Source: Torymus aiolomorphi
Lineage: Eukaryota > Arthropoda > Insecta > Hymenoptera > Torymidae
Direction: 5' to 3'
DNA length: 64,000 bases
Assembly (NCBI GenBank): GCA_036365515.1
Contig: CM070873.1
Span: 261,241,575 to 261,305,574 of the forward strand
A program made the translations under genes and the position numbers. The notes under the pieces were generated by a model. That model was given only the letters and a program-made list of their open reading frames with translations, did no database searches and was not told where the DNA came from. Of this stretch, positions 24,095-36,800 are shown piece after piece. How positions within the stretch are numbered: the stretch's first letter is position 1; each line of letters begins with the position of its first letter.

Positions 24095-24325
24095 TGCGTT
24101 CGAACGAATGAATTAGACGGCTTATATACTCTCGGTCTTCCAATGTGTTTAAAGAAGTCACTATCGGCGCGCCGCATAGCGGAGGAATAGCTGAAGCTTG
24201 CTCATCGAGCGCCGCCCATCAAAAGTTCCCGTTTGCCACCGCTATTCGGCGCGCCGGTAGTGGCTCCTTTAAACGCATTGGAGGGCCGAGAGTATATAAG
24301 CCGTGTAATTCATCCGTTCGAACGA
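24095..24325. repeat. Central hairpin of the large foldback element
   Basis: Arms at about 24095-24187 and 24232-24325 pair imperfectly. The decamer CGTTCGAACG, itself a palindrome, stands at both edges (24097-24106 and 24315-24324), each followed by AATG, so the hairpin is bounded by a 14-bp direct repeat. Each arm contains TATATAAG-type sequence pointing outwards. It may be a separate small insertion or the remnant core of the element. Confidence 0.65.
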
Positions 24326-24472
24326 ATGGGTTTTTACTCCTAGCGAGGTTTTTCCCCATTCTACACTCCACATAGTAGTCCAGCCATACAACCGTTTTTG
24401 TTCTATAACTTCTGATAGTGTGGAAATGCCCTCACAGGGTAACGCACAACTTCCTCTTTTTGATTTCCTTCT

Positions 24473-24858
24473 TTAAGGGGATGCCTTACTCGTACTATTA
24501 CCGACCGAGCAATTCACACAGTTTCAAGCTGATTAAAAATAAAATACGTCGAATCACAAAAAATCAAGAGAACACTCTTCTGTATTTTTTAACGTTCTAT
24601 CATCCAGTCAAAGTTTGGAGTCGAAATATCAAGTCATTTTTGCAAAAACTTTGAACAAAGCGAAATTTAATTTCGTTCAAAGTTTTTGAAAAAACGGCTT
24701 GATATTTCGACTCCAAACTTTGACTGGATGATAGAACGTTAAAAAACACAGAAGAGTGTTCTCTTGATTTTTTGTGATTCGACGTATTTTATTTTTAATC
24801 AGCTTGAAACTGTGTGAATTGCTCGGTCGGTAATAGTACGAGTAAGGCATCCCCTTAA
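24473..24858. mobile_element. TTAA-flanked palindromic MITE nested in the larger element
   Basis: A 378-bp near-perfect hairpin (24477-24854) with ends GGGGATGCCTTACTCG is flanked by TTAA on both sides (24473-24476 and 24855-24858). Its loop is near 24655. The intact left arm of the host element (CTCTCCTTAAAGAAGG near 23822-23833) shows the uninterrupted sequence with a single TTAA, proving insertion into TTAA with duplication. TTAA is the known target of piggyBac-type elements, so this is probably a piggyBac-like MITE. It encodes no transposase. Confidence 0.9.
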
Positions 24859-25390
24859 GGAGAGGTAACTGGAATCGCCCAGGCTCCTCCTACGTGGATT
24901 CATTTCTACGTAAGGGGCTCCTGGACGGTGATCCGGGCAGGCTGTACCTCACTGGTAGGGGGCGACGGAGGGGGCCCCCACCATCCCTTCTTTCTTTCTT
25001 CTTTCGTTCGAACGACTCTTTACGAAAAGTTCGAAATACAAAGCTCGCCTTGTTTTTGCTATCCCCTCTTGTACAGATGTACAATAATAGGGCCTTAAAA
25101 ATTTCCGCAATGTTTGCGTGAAATAATTTTGATATGCAAATATATAAAAATAATTTATTGAAGTAGCGACACTCTATTCCGGCTACACTTATTGGTAACA
25201 CGTTTTGAAATTTATTTTTATACATTTTATACTGCCAATATATAAGTAATATATTGGAGGATGTACAATCGCAGATATGTTACTAATATATTGGCAATCG
25301 CATAGTCAGTATATTTGTAATATATTGCTAATTTGTATATCCAATATATATGAAATATATTGCCCATACTTTCAATTTTTTCGCGGGGAT

Positions 25391-27229
25391 CTCGCCGATA
25401 TCGAACCACCTAACTGCTGTTTACACTCGCCGCGGATAATAGATTTGGAAACAGAGTATAATAAATGCATACACACACACACATACACACACACACACAC
25501 ACTCGTGCGCGTGGTAGCTTGTATCCATACACACAACACACACCACCCATTCTTCGCTTAGAGCTCCTCGCGCCCATTCAGCGTCGGAATATCAGATTCA
25601 CAATCGGAACCGCGCACGCGCGATCACAATCGGACTCGATCCGAAACTAGGCCACTCCTCGGCGCGAAAAAATATGTATCCCCGCGCGCGTGCACACTAC
25701 TATATGCACTATAGGTACCCCGATAGACCGGACCCGCGTGCTCGCGCGCTCTCGTTGTTAAATAAATTGAGCTTTTGCAACAGATCTCTTTCTCTCGCTC
25801 TCGCTTACTCTCCTGCGCGCAGTCATCATAAACGTTACAATCACCCGATAGAAGTTCAATAGACGGGTTGTATACGCGCGTGGTGGTGTGTGCGCTGGTG
25901 TGGTGGTGCAACCGCGGAATGTATCTCTCTCTCTCGCTCTCGCGCAGAAAACGAGCGTAGAGTCGAAAGGCGTGTCGGCCGCCGGCCGCCGGTGGGTGTT
26001 GCGCGCTTGAGCTGCAGTGGCCCCGGTTTATAAAATCGCGAGTGGAGAGTAGAGTAGTAGCATGCGCCGAGCGCATGTATAACGGCCCCAAGGACGAGAG
26101 AGCGACGAACGCGCGGCGGCGGCGGCGGATAGCGGACGCGCTCTCCCAGGAAACGCCGCGCGCGGAGCAGTCTATGCAAGAGAGACTGACTGACCACAAA
26201 AATTCCGAGCAACTGTGCGGATTATTATTATAAATGGAGTGTATTGGCGAGGCGCTTATGAAATGCGCGCGCCGGATGAAAAGGCGAGTGCGCGCACGGG
26301 GCGGGAGATGATAAGCATTGGCGCTGCCGAGATAGACGCGCAGTGGTTTCGTTTTCGCTGCGCGCAGCGCTTAATTATACTATATGTACGCGTGTGGTGG
26401 TTCGCTGTATCCTTTTTAATTGAAAATTGTTTTTTATTACTCAATGTTAAATTTTAGATCGGGCGGTTGCGCGCGCGTGCGTTTAATTTGTTGCGAATTG
26501 ATTGACTGGGATATACCTATAGTTGATAGTTTCGTAGGAGGCTATATGCGATTAAAAATGTAAATTATCTTGGTAATACGCGAAGAAATAATTTTAAAGG
26601 CGCAAGCAATCGGCAGTGCTATGTCTTTATTCGTTATTTTCGCTGAAATTTTTGCCTAATAAGCAATTACCTACATAGATCGAGATTGCAGGTTAGAGCA
26701 ATGATACGATATTTTTTTTATAAATCGAATGCGAAGTCTGTTGCATATGCTCTTAAGCAGGTGTTAATGTGAACACAGTACACGTTACGAAAATGCCATT
26801 TGCAATAGCACCTTTCGCGCGAGAGCTATTTTTAGGTTCCCGAGTTATTTTGGTAACGCGTGACCTAACATTAACGCACGACAAAATCACTACCGGCCCT
26901 GGTTCCTTTCTACTGTTTGGCCTTTTTTTCACTAATCTCTCGCTTGAATATTCAACATCTTTGTCGTAGTCCTCCACGAGGTGATGTTTTTAGCGGGTAC
27001 TGCTTAATAATTTTTGGCAAAATTTTAATTTTACTGCCGGAAAATAACAGCCGAGGTCTAGCTCGTTACTTTTTAGCGAGTTCTTTGTCAACAGAAGCTT
27101 GGAAACGGTCTTTTGGTTTTTGCTACTTGAGCAAAATTTGGTATGGTATTTGTAACCCTGAAATGCATTGCAAGAACATTACTTTCAAATTTCGCGGGTT
27201 ATTCCAGAAACTTTCATACTATTTTTTCA
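25391..27229. other. Non-coding stretch, CpG-rich then AT-rich
   Basis: A CA array lies at about 25469-25502. Sequence to about 26400 is GC-rich with CGCG and CT runs, and from 26450 it is AT-richer. Overlapping open frames on both strands near 25624-26212 and 26753-26977 show no domain. No gene is supported. Confidence 0.5.
25469..25502. repeat. Interrupted (CA) microsatellite
   Basis: CA dinucleotide array of about 34 bp interrupted once by a T. Confidence 0.9.
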
Positions 27230-27506
27230 TACACTGAGAAAAAAGTTTTGGAAAAATTACCATACTTTTAGTAAAGCCACCACAGACTGTAAAAATCCAA
27301 AAAATGACCATATTTTACAGTAAATTTTATAATACAGTATAGTAAATTTTCCTATATGCATAGTAAATTTTCTTATATTTCTAGTAAAATTTCTTATAAA
27401 GTATGGTAATTTTTTGGGTTTTTACAGTCTGTGATGGCTTTATAAGACAGTATGGTAATTTTTACGAAAATAATAATAATTTTTACAAAAATTTTTTCTC
27501 AGTGTA
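27230..27506. mobile_element. TA-flanked MITE with internal AGTAAATTTT repeats
   Basis: The 273-bp element (27232-27504) has ends CACTGAGAAAAAA on both sides in inverted orientation and TA on each flank (27230-27231 and 27505-27506). The arms carry the motif CACAGACTGTAAAAA about 50 bp in, followed by several spaced copies of AGTAAATTTT in the middle. Ends, flanks and core place it in the same group as the elements at 671 and 18267. It encodes nothing. Confidence 0.85.
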
Positions 27507-27825
27507 CATTATGCATACATCATACATTTTATTTTATTATATTATTATTAAAATTCATATCGATATATACTCTCGATATTATATCTGTAAAGTGAAACGA
27601 TCCGCTCACATTCAGCATTTTACGTATAAAACTCCCGCAACGAAATAAAAATCCGATCGCGATATCGATCCGAGAAATCCAATAAAAGAGAGACAACCTC
27701 GCGCCTACAACGGGAATATCCCAAAAGTAACGAGAGCATCGATTTTCCCGGGCAATCAAGATAATTGACCGCACGTACGGCACTGCCAAGTTTTGGACCG
27801 CTCCTCCTCTCTTTTTTCTCTTTTC

Positions 27826-27871
<46 letters not shown>

Positions 27872-30800
27872 GTGGTAAAAGTCGACGGGGCACTCTCGCG
27901 TCGACCGGTGGACATAATCGTCCGTCGTCGCCGGGAGAGAGGATCTCCAACAAAGACACACAGGAAGAAGAAGAAGAAGAAGAGACGGCTCTAGCGCGCA
28001 TTCGTTCCAGTTTCACTGCCTGCTTACGACTTGTTCGACAAGGCTGTTTCGCTTCGAGCTCGCTCGCGACAAGTATAGCAGGGGGGTAGGAGAGGGGAGA
28101 CGAGGAGCGAGAGAGAAAAAACGCGAGAGACGACGCCGCAGCCGTCGTATAGCGGCGACATTTTTATAGAAGAAAAAAAGAGGGACCGATAAAAAGTGCG
28201 CGCGTGGCGCTTGCTTGCTCGCATGCGCTTTCGATTTGGTGGAGTAGGAGGCTGGAGCGCGGAGATTATCGCCAGGAAGTCGTGTGTAGTGTTATCGTTG
28301 TCGGTGAGTTGTTGTTTGAACGTTTAATTATGGGTAGAGTGGTTTTGACATTGTGGGTGTTTGAGATAGCTAGAATTTTATCGCCGAACTTGTTCAATGC
28401 AATTATACGTTGTAGAAAGTCACATGCAAGTGCATTCAAAATCGAGATAATGTAATATGTTGATTATAGATTGTGTTCATGATTAGAGAATTTTCAACAC
28501 AAATTTAAAAATTTTAGAAGGTTTAGTTGCATATATTTTTAAAATCCTTAAATCTCCAATTCCGATTGACCACTACAATACACTTCAACAACTCGTCTGT
28601 ATCTTTACTTATCAGAGCATGCGAACCACCTTCATCCTCACCAACCTCACTTCTTTTTCTTATACCAATTCCACGGAAAACGGCATATCGATCGTCGCAC
28701 TCCGACCGAAGGATGCATTGGCTTCCCGCACCTATACACGTTAGGTAACCAACTCGCGCGCGGACAATGCGCGAGTCAATTAAGAGCGTGAAGAAGTTTC
28801 GTTCGCTCGCCCGATCAAGGCCTCAATCATATCGCAACATCGGCGCGTAGCCCTGGATCGATCGTCAACCCGTCGAATTCTTTTTTGTCGTTTTAGAAAT
28901 CGAGCATAAGGACGCGGTGAGGCGTGTGTGTGTGTGCGCGCGCGAGAGAGAGAGAGAGACAAGGAAGACTTGGAGGCTGCTGCATGCGCAGTATGGATAT
29001 ATTGGTAGTCGTAACGGCGCCGCTAAATAGCGACTGATTTCATGATTGTTTTTTTTGAGCGCAGGCGCGATACCTTGAGTTGCGGGCGATGGACCATCAA
29101 GTTCCGCCAACAAAGTCACGACCGAGAACGCGCGGATTTATATTATATGTATGTCGACGCGCATTTTTCCGATTTTCCATGATTGATTGATTCCGCGAAT
29201 GGATCGAATCAGTAGCCATGCCCACTGGTGCATGGTTGGTATTATAATGAATTTTATTTTAAAATAAGTGTATATATGATACGATTATCTCGATGAAAAA
29301 TTAATACTTAAAATATTCATATATTTAATATGATATAAACAAAGTTTACGCCTCGTAAATGTACTTCAAAAGATCAAAACTTCTCATTTTTCAGTACCTG
29401 ATATTAATGACATCAACATGACTTCAATGTTAAGTAAAGCTACAGCAAAATGAAAAAACCTTCCGAGTAACCTTCTGGATTCAAAAATCGAAAAAACAAA
29501 ACCGACGAAAGCCATGACGACAGCAAAAGAAATCCCCAGCGACAACCGCGGGCCATACATTTTTAGCCGCTCGCACGTTCTGCAGGCATCGCTCGACCAT
29601 ACAACGCACATACATACAAACACATATACTCGTGCAGCGCTAGCTCGCGACTCCTACGCGCGGATGACGGAAAAGGCCGCGCTCACCCGCTCGCTCGCGC
29701 GTAGTCGTAAAGACGCAAAAAACAAGCCGGGGGTATAATACACGTAAATATAAAAGAGAAAAGGAGAAAAGTATAAGGTATTATGAGGGACAAGCGAGCG
29801 CGGATGAGGCGCGCGCATGTATGCACGAGAGAAAGAGAGAAGGAGAGGATATGGGACGCGAATCGGCGCGCGAGTATGTGTCGATGCCGATAAACGATGG
29901 ATATCGACATAAATCGAGGCAGATCTAAGGATGGCTTACACGCGCGCCGCTTGTTGGGCCGAGGCATCTGACATGAGCGCTCGCTTATTACGAGAGAGAG
30001 AAAGACGCGATCGCGCTGTGAGCCTTCGAGAAAGAGAGAGAGAAAGAAAGGTATATATATGATACGATACGGGGTCGGTACATGGGTGGTCCGCAATGCT
30101 AATCGCATCTCCTCTCGTCGTCGTCTCTTCCTTCCTCTTCCTCTTCCCCTTTTCTTCGATTTCGTTTATGCGCCCTTCGACGTCGACGAGGACGATTGCT
30201 ACGGCGCTTTCCATTCCCCTCCGCCGCGCTTTGCCGGTGTGTATATATGTATGCACGGATCTCGTTCGATCGTGCGCCGTGTGCTTGAATTCTTTATATG
30301 TATGTGTATATGTTGTACGGGATGGGTTGGGAAGTTATCTTATTAGTTTAGTTAAGGCTGGGAATATCTTTATGGTATTAGCTTGGATCATTGTTTAGAT
30401 GATGAGATTCGGAAGGCGTTGCAAAAACCGGTTATAAATCGTACCTTTTTACTTTATTTGAGTTATACTAACTCCTCAAAACTCAATCTGCCTAACATAA
30501 TTAATTTTAATGACGGTTTGCTTTCATTTTAACAGGATTGTAAACCCGAAAACACATTAAATCATTAGAAATAAGCATCGGAAATTAAAAATTCTGAAAT
30601 TTCGTCGGAAATGAGATGCCAAACGGGGAGCGTTATAAAACCTATTAGAAGTCTTTTATGATTCAAATTTATATATTACTCAACCTTAATTATGCGAAAT
30701 AAAAATTGTTTCGACCTAAGGTCACATTTCATGTGAGAAAACGACGACTCCCATAATAAGCCGAAATTGGTCCACCGGTCATTTTCGAAATCTATATCAG

Positions 30801-33800
30801 GTGACAAACTCCTACACGTGTTTTATGTATACCAGTGCTTTCTAAAAATCCGTTTCCCGAGTTTCCAAAAGCCAAAAACTAGCCGTCCCATTACCATCAT
30901 AAAAACATTCTAATCGTCTCCCAAAGTCGACTTAAAATCTAAAATCGCCTAAAGGTGCCATATCGAAGCACTTAATCGACTATAACGACGATTTCCTAAG
31001 CCTCGGTCTATCGCGAATATTTAGGCCGATAAAAAATATACGCTTGGTGCTACATATTCATGCGCGATCCAGGAAGAGCGATCAATTCCCATAACGTTAC
31101 AGATACCTCTCTACCTACCTGCTCGCTCGCTAACTCTGCGAAGAAAGTGATCCTGGAATGCGCGCAGGATACGCACCGCACTCTCGCTGCGGGGAGATAC
31201 ATTGCTCCCGCGCGTGCGCGCGCAGCTCTAACGAAAAAGCGATCGTAGCCGAGCAACTATACCTCACGCAGCGTCTAGAAAGCGAATTAGCGATGCATCC
31301 TCTCCTACACCGGGGGAGAGAGAGACTCATTTCCATGAACGATGGCCGCGGAATACATCGATTTTCGGTATATAACATATACATACGCAGATCGAATGCT
31401 GTCTGTACCGCTATATAGTACAAAGTCTAGCCTATAGTCTTACGTAAGCTCTTTGCAGCTCGCGAATGCAAATCCCGCAGGCGGATGCTAGATGTGGAGT
31501 GGCAGCGTGCAGGTCCAACTATAGAAAAGTGGAAAGAGCAGATCGTAGGAGCTGTGCTTTTTACGATCCGAAAGGAGCGCAAGAGTCGTGCGCGCGAGAC
31601 TAGGAAAGGCGACCGGCGCGAGCGTTTTATCAGATCGCCGACTAGACTACGCCCTGTGTCGACGTTGTTCAATTTCACGAGCCGTATTTGTCACGAGTCC
31701 ATCCGGCCGCTGCCGCCGATCCGGACCTACATATACGTATTATTATTATAGAAAGGAATAGGAAGTGGAATCGTATGTGATTCCTCTCGATTTTTTTATA
31801 CATTCGAAAGGGCAGTATATGCATATGGCTCCTTGACAATCGAGCATTTTATACGTTCTATGCATATTCATATTCATATTTAGAGCGGAGATTTGTGCTC
31901 GTCGATGGCAATCGAGAAATTTTCTGTAGACATTTATGTATATATACCTACACCTGTTGTTCTTTCCTTCTTTTTTCCTCTAAGATAATGTGTGTCGTAT
32001 CTGTAACGTGGCCTGAACGTATCTTAGAAGTCTCTCTTGAATAAATTTGTCATGCATATAACCAGCGCTCATAATTAGTATTTCTTTTTAATTGGCCGAG
32101 CGCCGGGATATTAATTTCCATTCAATTTTTCAGATCGACCGGACAGATACACTAGAGCGCGACTCGCGCGAGGCGATTATACCCGGCCGCGCGTGTTCCG
32201 CGCTGCACGCGGGCACTGCGTAAGAAGCGATTAGTATTACTCGAAATTTCAACAAGATCCGATACATTGCGCGGCGGATCGATTTACCTCAGCGCATATC
32301 CATGTATATATGTACTTCGAAACGAGATGCCTTCGCAAATCTCTCTAATACCCGTAATCACGCTATACGTACCAGCGTTAGTGTGATATCCACTAAAGTG
32401 CTAAAGCAATTCCTTTAATAAGTTACTTAATACATAAACGCGCGCGTATATCGATGTAGGCATCGAGAATCGTTCGAAAATCATTGTGTCGTATAGAAAA
32501 AATTTATAAACATGTCAAGGACAGCGCCCTTCTTAATTTCTCATCCCGCTGACGGCTAGATGACAACTCGGATCAAAATCTCCGCAGGGCTCTTTCGCAA
32601 GCGCGTAAGGGGAGATCGGTATCTGTCGTCCACGCACTGATGGCACGCTGTCCATTAGAACGGCGCTACTCTGCGCTGTATACTCGCGTATAATACGCGC
32701 GATGTAAATATTTAAATTCTCGGATACGCGATCGCTCAAATTAGCCGCGATTTGAATAAATTTCTCTTTCTCTCTGTGTATGACGCTGAGTTTTGTGTCC
32801 GGCCGTTATATACATATTCATTGATTTATGATTCTGTATCAAAAAAGGCGAGCACGTGCACCGATCATTTTTTCTTTTTTCGAAAGGCCCGTACGAAGCA
32901 GAACAAATGCACGCGTTTATACAATTTCACATTTTTCATCGTCGAATTCTATTAAATAACGTCGTTTTGACATATCTATACATACACGGCACACTCGCGC
33001 TTGGGCAATTCGTGTATAATAATGACATTGATCGTTAATCGATTTCTGGCAAGTGGTTATATAGACGACTTGCCTCATCCCCCTCTCTTCCGCGCTTCGA
33101 CGATCGCCGCGTGGAAATCCGCTGAGTAACGTCGCGACGAAATATCCGAGCCAGTACTAGATCGCACGCCGATTTTCCGTCGAATGTAGTAACAACAGCG
33201 GTAACAGCGGAGAGTAGAGCGTAAATCTTTTGTCATCACTCGCGCCCGGTGTAACGATTGCCCGGGCGCGCGCGGCCACATTTAATTGCCCGCTAATCGC
33301 TGCGGCAGTGTACACTGCAGCTGAGCAATCGCGTGCGCCTGCTGCACAACAAAGACAGCGATTTAATTAAGCTGTATACACGCTCTAGGCGCGCGGCGAG
33401 TCATCGAGCCGGCATGATTACCCTAATCCCGCGTAAATTATTTTTTTTTTGTCCTTTCTCTCTTCTTACATTATTCTTTGTGACCGAAACGCGGAGCGCA
33501 AAAACTGTAACGACCGCGATTTCTCATTCAAACGAATGCGCATGGCGAATGTCTCTCGCGCCGCGTCGCTCGGGCGTCGTCGCAGGAAAAATTGCATCAC
33601 ATCAGCAGTGTAGCGGACGAATTAAGGAAGGCAGCAGTTATGCGCGGCCTCATCTGATCTAGTTCGGCGAGAGAGCGCGGCCTCCGGGGATTTCGTAACT
33701 TCGGGTGTGTACCGCGGAAATCTGCGCGAATTGTGCCCTCGGGCTGCTACCGCTGTGCGAATAGTATTCGCGCAAACGAAATGTGTATGTTCATTCGCGT

Positions 33801-36800
33801 GCCCTTAATTTGCGCGCATTCGTTCTGGAATCTGCTTGAAATATCAACGCGGATGTCGGGAAAAAAGTTCGGTTAAAAGTGAGAGAAAGAAAGAGAGAGA
33901 TATGTGTGCGAGCGTAATGCGTTATGTGCGTAAACGGACTTTTTCGGCGTACTTGCGCGTATGATTGATTTGTTTCTCTTTATGTAATGATTGTGGATAT
34001 AACGGAGCCGAGTGAGTGCGCAGAAGTGAGTAATGCGGAGTATTTTGGGGAAAATTTTTATGTGGACTTTAACGGTGAGTGCCGAAAATTGAAATTGATG
34101 GAGCGCAAGTTATACATCATGTAATCTCCGCGGGCAGTATACATTAAATTAGCTGTAACACATTGACATAATTTCTTCCAAAACTGTCGGGTCGCATTAA
34201 TCAAGGCTTATCCGAGCTCATTTACCGAAATAAATCATAGATTAGATCGAATCCACAATTTCCAAATGTCATTTTCATTTGAAAATCTCGTTGATAATTG
34301 ATTGATCGTATTAGAGACGCTGCTATTACCAAGCCAGACGGCAAAGTATACTTTTGAGACCCACTATTCACGAAAAGCGTACGGATAGAGAATTACAGAA
34401 ATTGCACGGAACTATATATATGTGCGCGCAGGCAATGTCGTTCGTTCCTTAGTCTGATCGGTCAAGCGTGATGCCCTCGGGAGCAGTTCGCCTTATGCGC
34501 TCGATTTCCTCTCTTGCTTTCCATTCCGCGCGTGCAAATCTTCCTTCCTCAAATTATTGAACTGAAACCTTATCATTACCTATTTACCCTGCCAAGTATA
34601 ACAGACGTAAGTAAAATTTGCATGGAAATTGCGTGCCGAAAAAAAGCACGGTAGAGGCGACAAACTTGCCAAAATATTCACGTTACCCGCTCTAAAATTA
34701 GAACATTACGCACATCGCGCGCAGGAGACGTCGCTTTATATATTTATCACACGCACTCGCGCATCGAGGCTTATCCTTAATTCCCCGCGTCTTACCATAA
34801 AGAAGAAATTTAAAAACCCGACGAATCGCGCTCGAAACTCAAGGAATTCTCAGACGCGCAACAAGCACACAGCGCGCACGCGGCTCAATGCCAGCGAAGC
34901 CATCTTCCCAGAATTTTTTTTATATCGCGCGATCTTTATAGACTAGCGCGCAGGAGTCATCAAGATCTGCTCTTGCGCGAAATTTGCGAAAAAAAAAACC
35001 AGAGGCTCGCTCTTAACGTCCCGCACGTGAGGCGCGATCTCAATGAGCCGCGCGCTAACACAGAGAAGAGCGCATAATAAAGTCTCGTAAAATAGCGCCG
35101 CTGCAGTCGTTGCTCTCCTTCCTGCACATATACACACACACACACACGTATGTAGCTATATGTACTCTCGCGCCTCACCCTTGCGCGGTACTTTGCGCAA
35201 CGCGAATTCCACGGGTAATCTGATTCCTTCGTTCGTTTATTTGCACACCCGCGTGTGCGCGGGTAAGTGTACATAATAGCAGTGAGAGTATAAGTTTGCA
35301 GACGCGGGGCTGCTGCGTGAGATGCACGCACGGACGAAGCGTTAGCGGAAAGTTGACGACAAGTGTCAATGGGCCAGTATACAAATTGCAGGGATGTATG
35401 TGCGAGTGTGTGTCACTTGCGAAAGGTGTATAGTGTGCGTGGGAGATCTGCGTGAACCGGTTCGGCAAACGCAGGCGGGTCATATTATGACATAACTGTC
35501 ACGTGTGCCGGCGGTATTCGCCCAAGTGTACTTTGTAAAATTAGGAAAGCTGGACTAAAGAACACTTTTGTACGCGATTAGAAGCTTTTAACATCTGTTA
35601 GATGCCGATCTGTACGAGGAATTTGCATAATAAAGCTGTGCGCTGAAAGATTTTTCTGATCGGAATCTCAATCTAAATCGAAAGTAAAAGAATCCGGCAT
35701 TCCAGCCGGAGTTGCAGGCACGTGTCTATATGTTGAGAGCAGCAGCGATCGCTTGTCCGACTGCTAACTGACAATCGAGTGCGCGCTCGCAATGAGTCGA
35801 TGCTACTATGCTTCTATTCCCCTTTGGGCGTCATTCTCTCGTCGTGTATGTGTATCCCCCGCGAGGTATGCCTTTTAGTATCACTCTTATTCAAACGAAC
35901 GTAAAAATTGACTTTGATCTCCGCGCGCGAGCTTTCATTGTCATTATAATTTAAAGAAGCCGAGATTAAATTTTAGTAATTGACAAGGCTTCACGTGCTA
36001 TTAGAAAGTACTATAACGCTTCGGACTTTGACGGTAAGCTCCTGAAATATTCTTTTATGTAAACATTTAAAGAGCCCAAATTACCAGTACCACGGATACA
36101 CGAAAACCGATCCCGTTTCATAACCCTCCGACCTCCACCGCGAAACCCCGCTGCAAGAATTTCCACAGCCTGAAAACTCTCCGGCCACCCGTACATGCAT
36201 ATAAAATCCGCGATAACTAAAACCGCATCGACATCACACGCCTCGCGAGTGAGAGCGCAGCAGCCGCCTTCCCCTTATAAAAAAATCCTGCGTCAGCGAC
36301 CGACCGCGCGCTCGCGCTCGGCTCCTCTTGCGCGATAATCAAGAAACGTGCCGCATGAGCGATGCCAGTTATCTTTTTCTTTCTCTCCAATAAACGCGCG
36401 CGACGTTTCAGGTGCAGTTTCGCAACGCGCGTATATACTACGCGCGAAAGGCGGCGGCGGCGGCGTGTCCTGGCATTCCGAGAGAGGTGCGGAGAAGCCT
36501 TAGGAGACCGGTCCGTGCGCCGCGCGAACGGCCGAGCGAGTGGGAGAGCGCGAACGCTGCTACAGTTCTAACGAGCGTCGCGCGCGTCCGGTGCGTGATA
36601 CCGAGAGTATGTATAGCTCTAGCTTCGGACGAGGCGCGCGCGCGATCGCCCGTTACTTTCACTCCTGCGCGCCGGCGCGAGTAGCCGTGGTCGCCTCTCG
36701 TCCTTTGCACGCATGCGCCTATAAGTGTGCGTCTTGATCGCGAGCGTTAGATCGCGGGTTTGGTGAGGTGGGTATATGGGTGTGTGTGTGTCGGTGGGTG

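Larger units (their letters stand above)
23309..25388. mobile_element. Large foldback element with ~670-bp inverted arms
   Basis: The left arm (23309-23977) and right arm (24325-25388) are near-identical inverted copies, starting CCCCGCGAAAAAATTG at each outer end. The right arm is longer only because a 378-bp hairpin plus a duplicated TTAA sits inside it. The outer 150 bp of each arm is rich in ATATATT motifs; further in come a GC-rich block and an A-rich block. The 347-bp centre holds another hairpin (about 24095-24325). An AT dinucleotide follows each end, either part of the repeat or a 2-bp duplication. No transposase is encoded; the 71- and 75-residue frames with similar sequence are the same arm read twice. 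Superfamily is unknown. Confidence 0.85.

Noticed and set aside
23575..25121. Two similar open frames of 71 and 75 residues with MDSFLRKGLLDGDPGRLYLT
   Set aside because: They are the two inverted arms of the same foldback element read on opposite strands, so the similarity reflects the repeat, not a gene family.
26753..26977. Minus-strand open frame of 74 residues with balanced composition
   Set aside because: An equally plausible frame lies on the opposite strand over the same bases, and there are no splice sites, homology cues or poly-A signal to support either.
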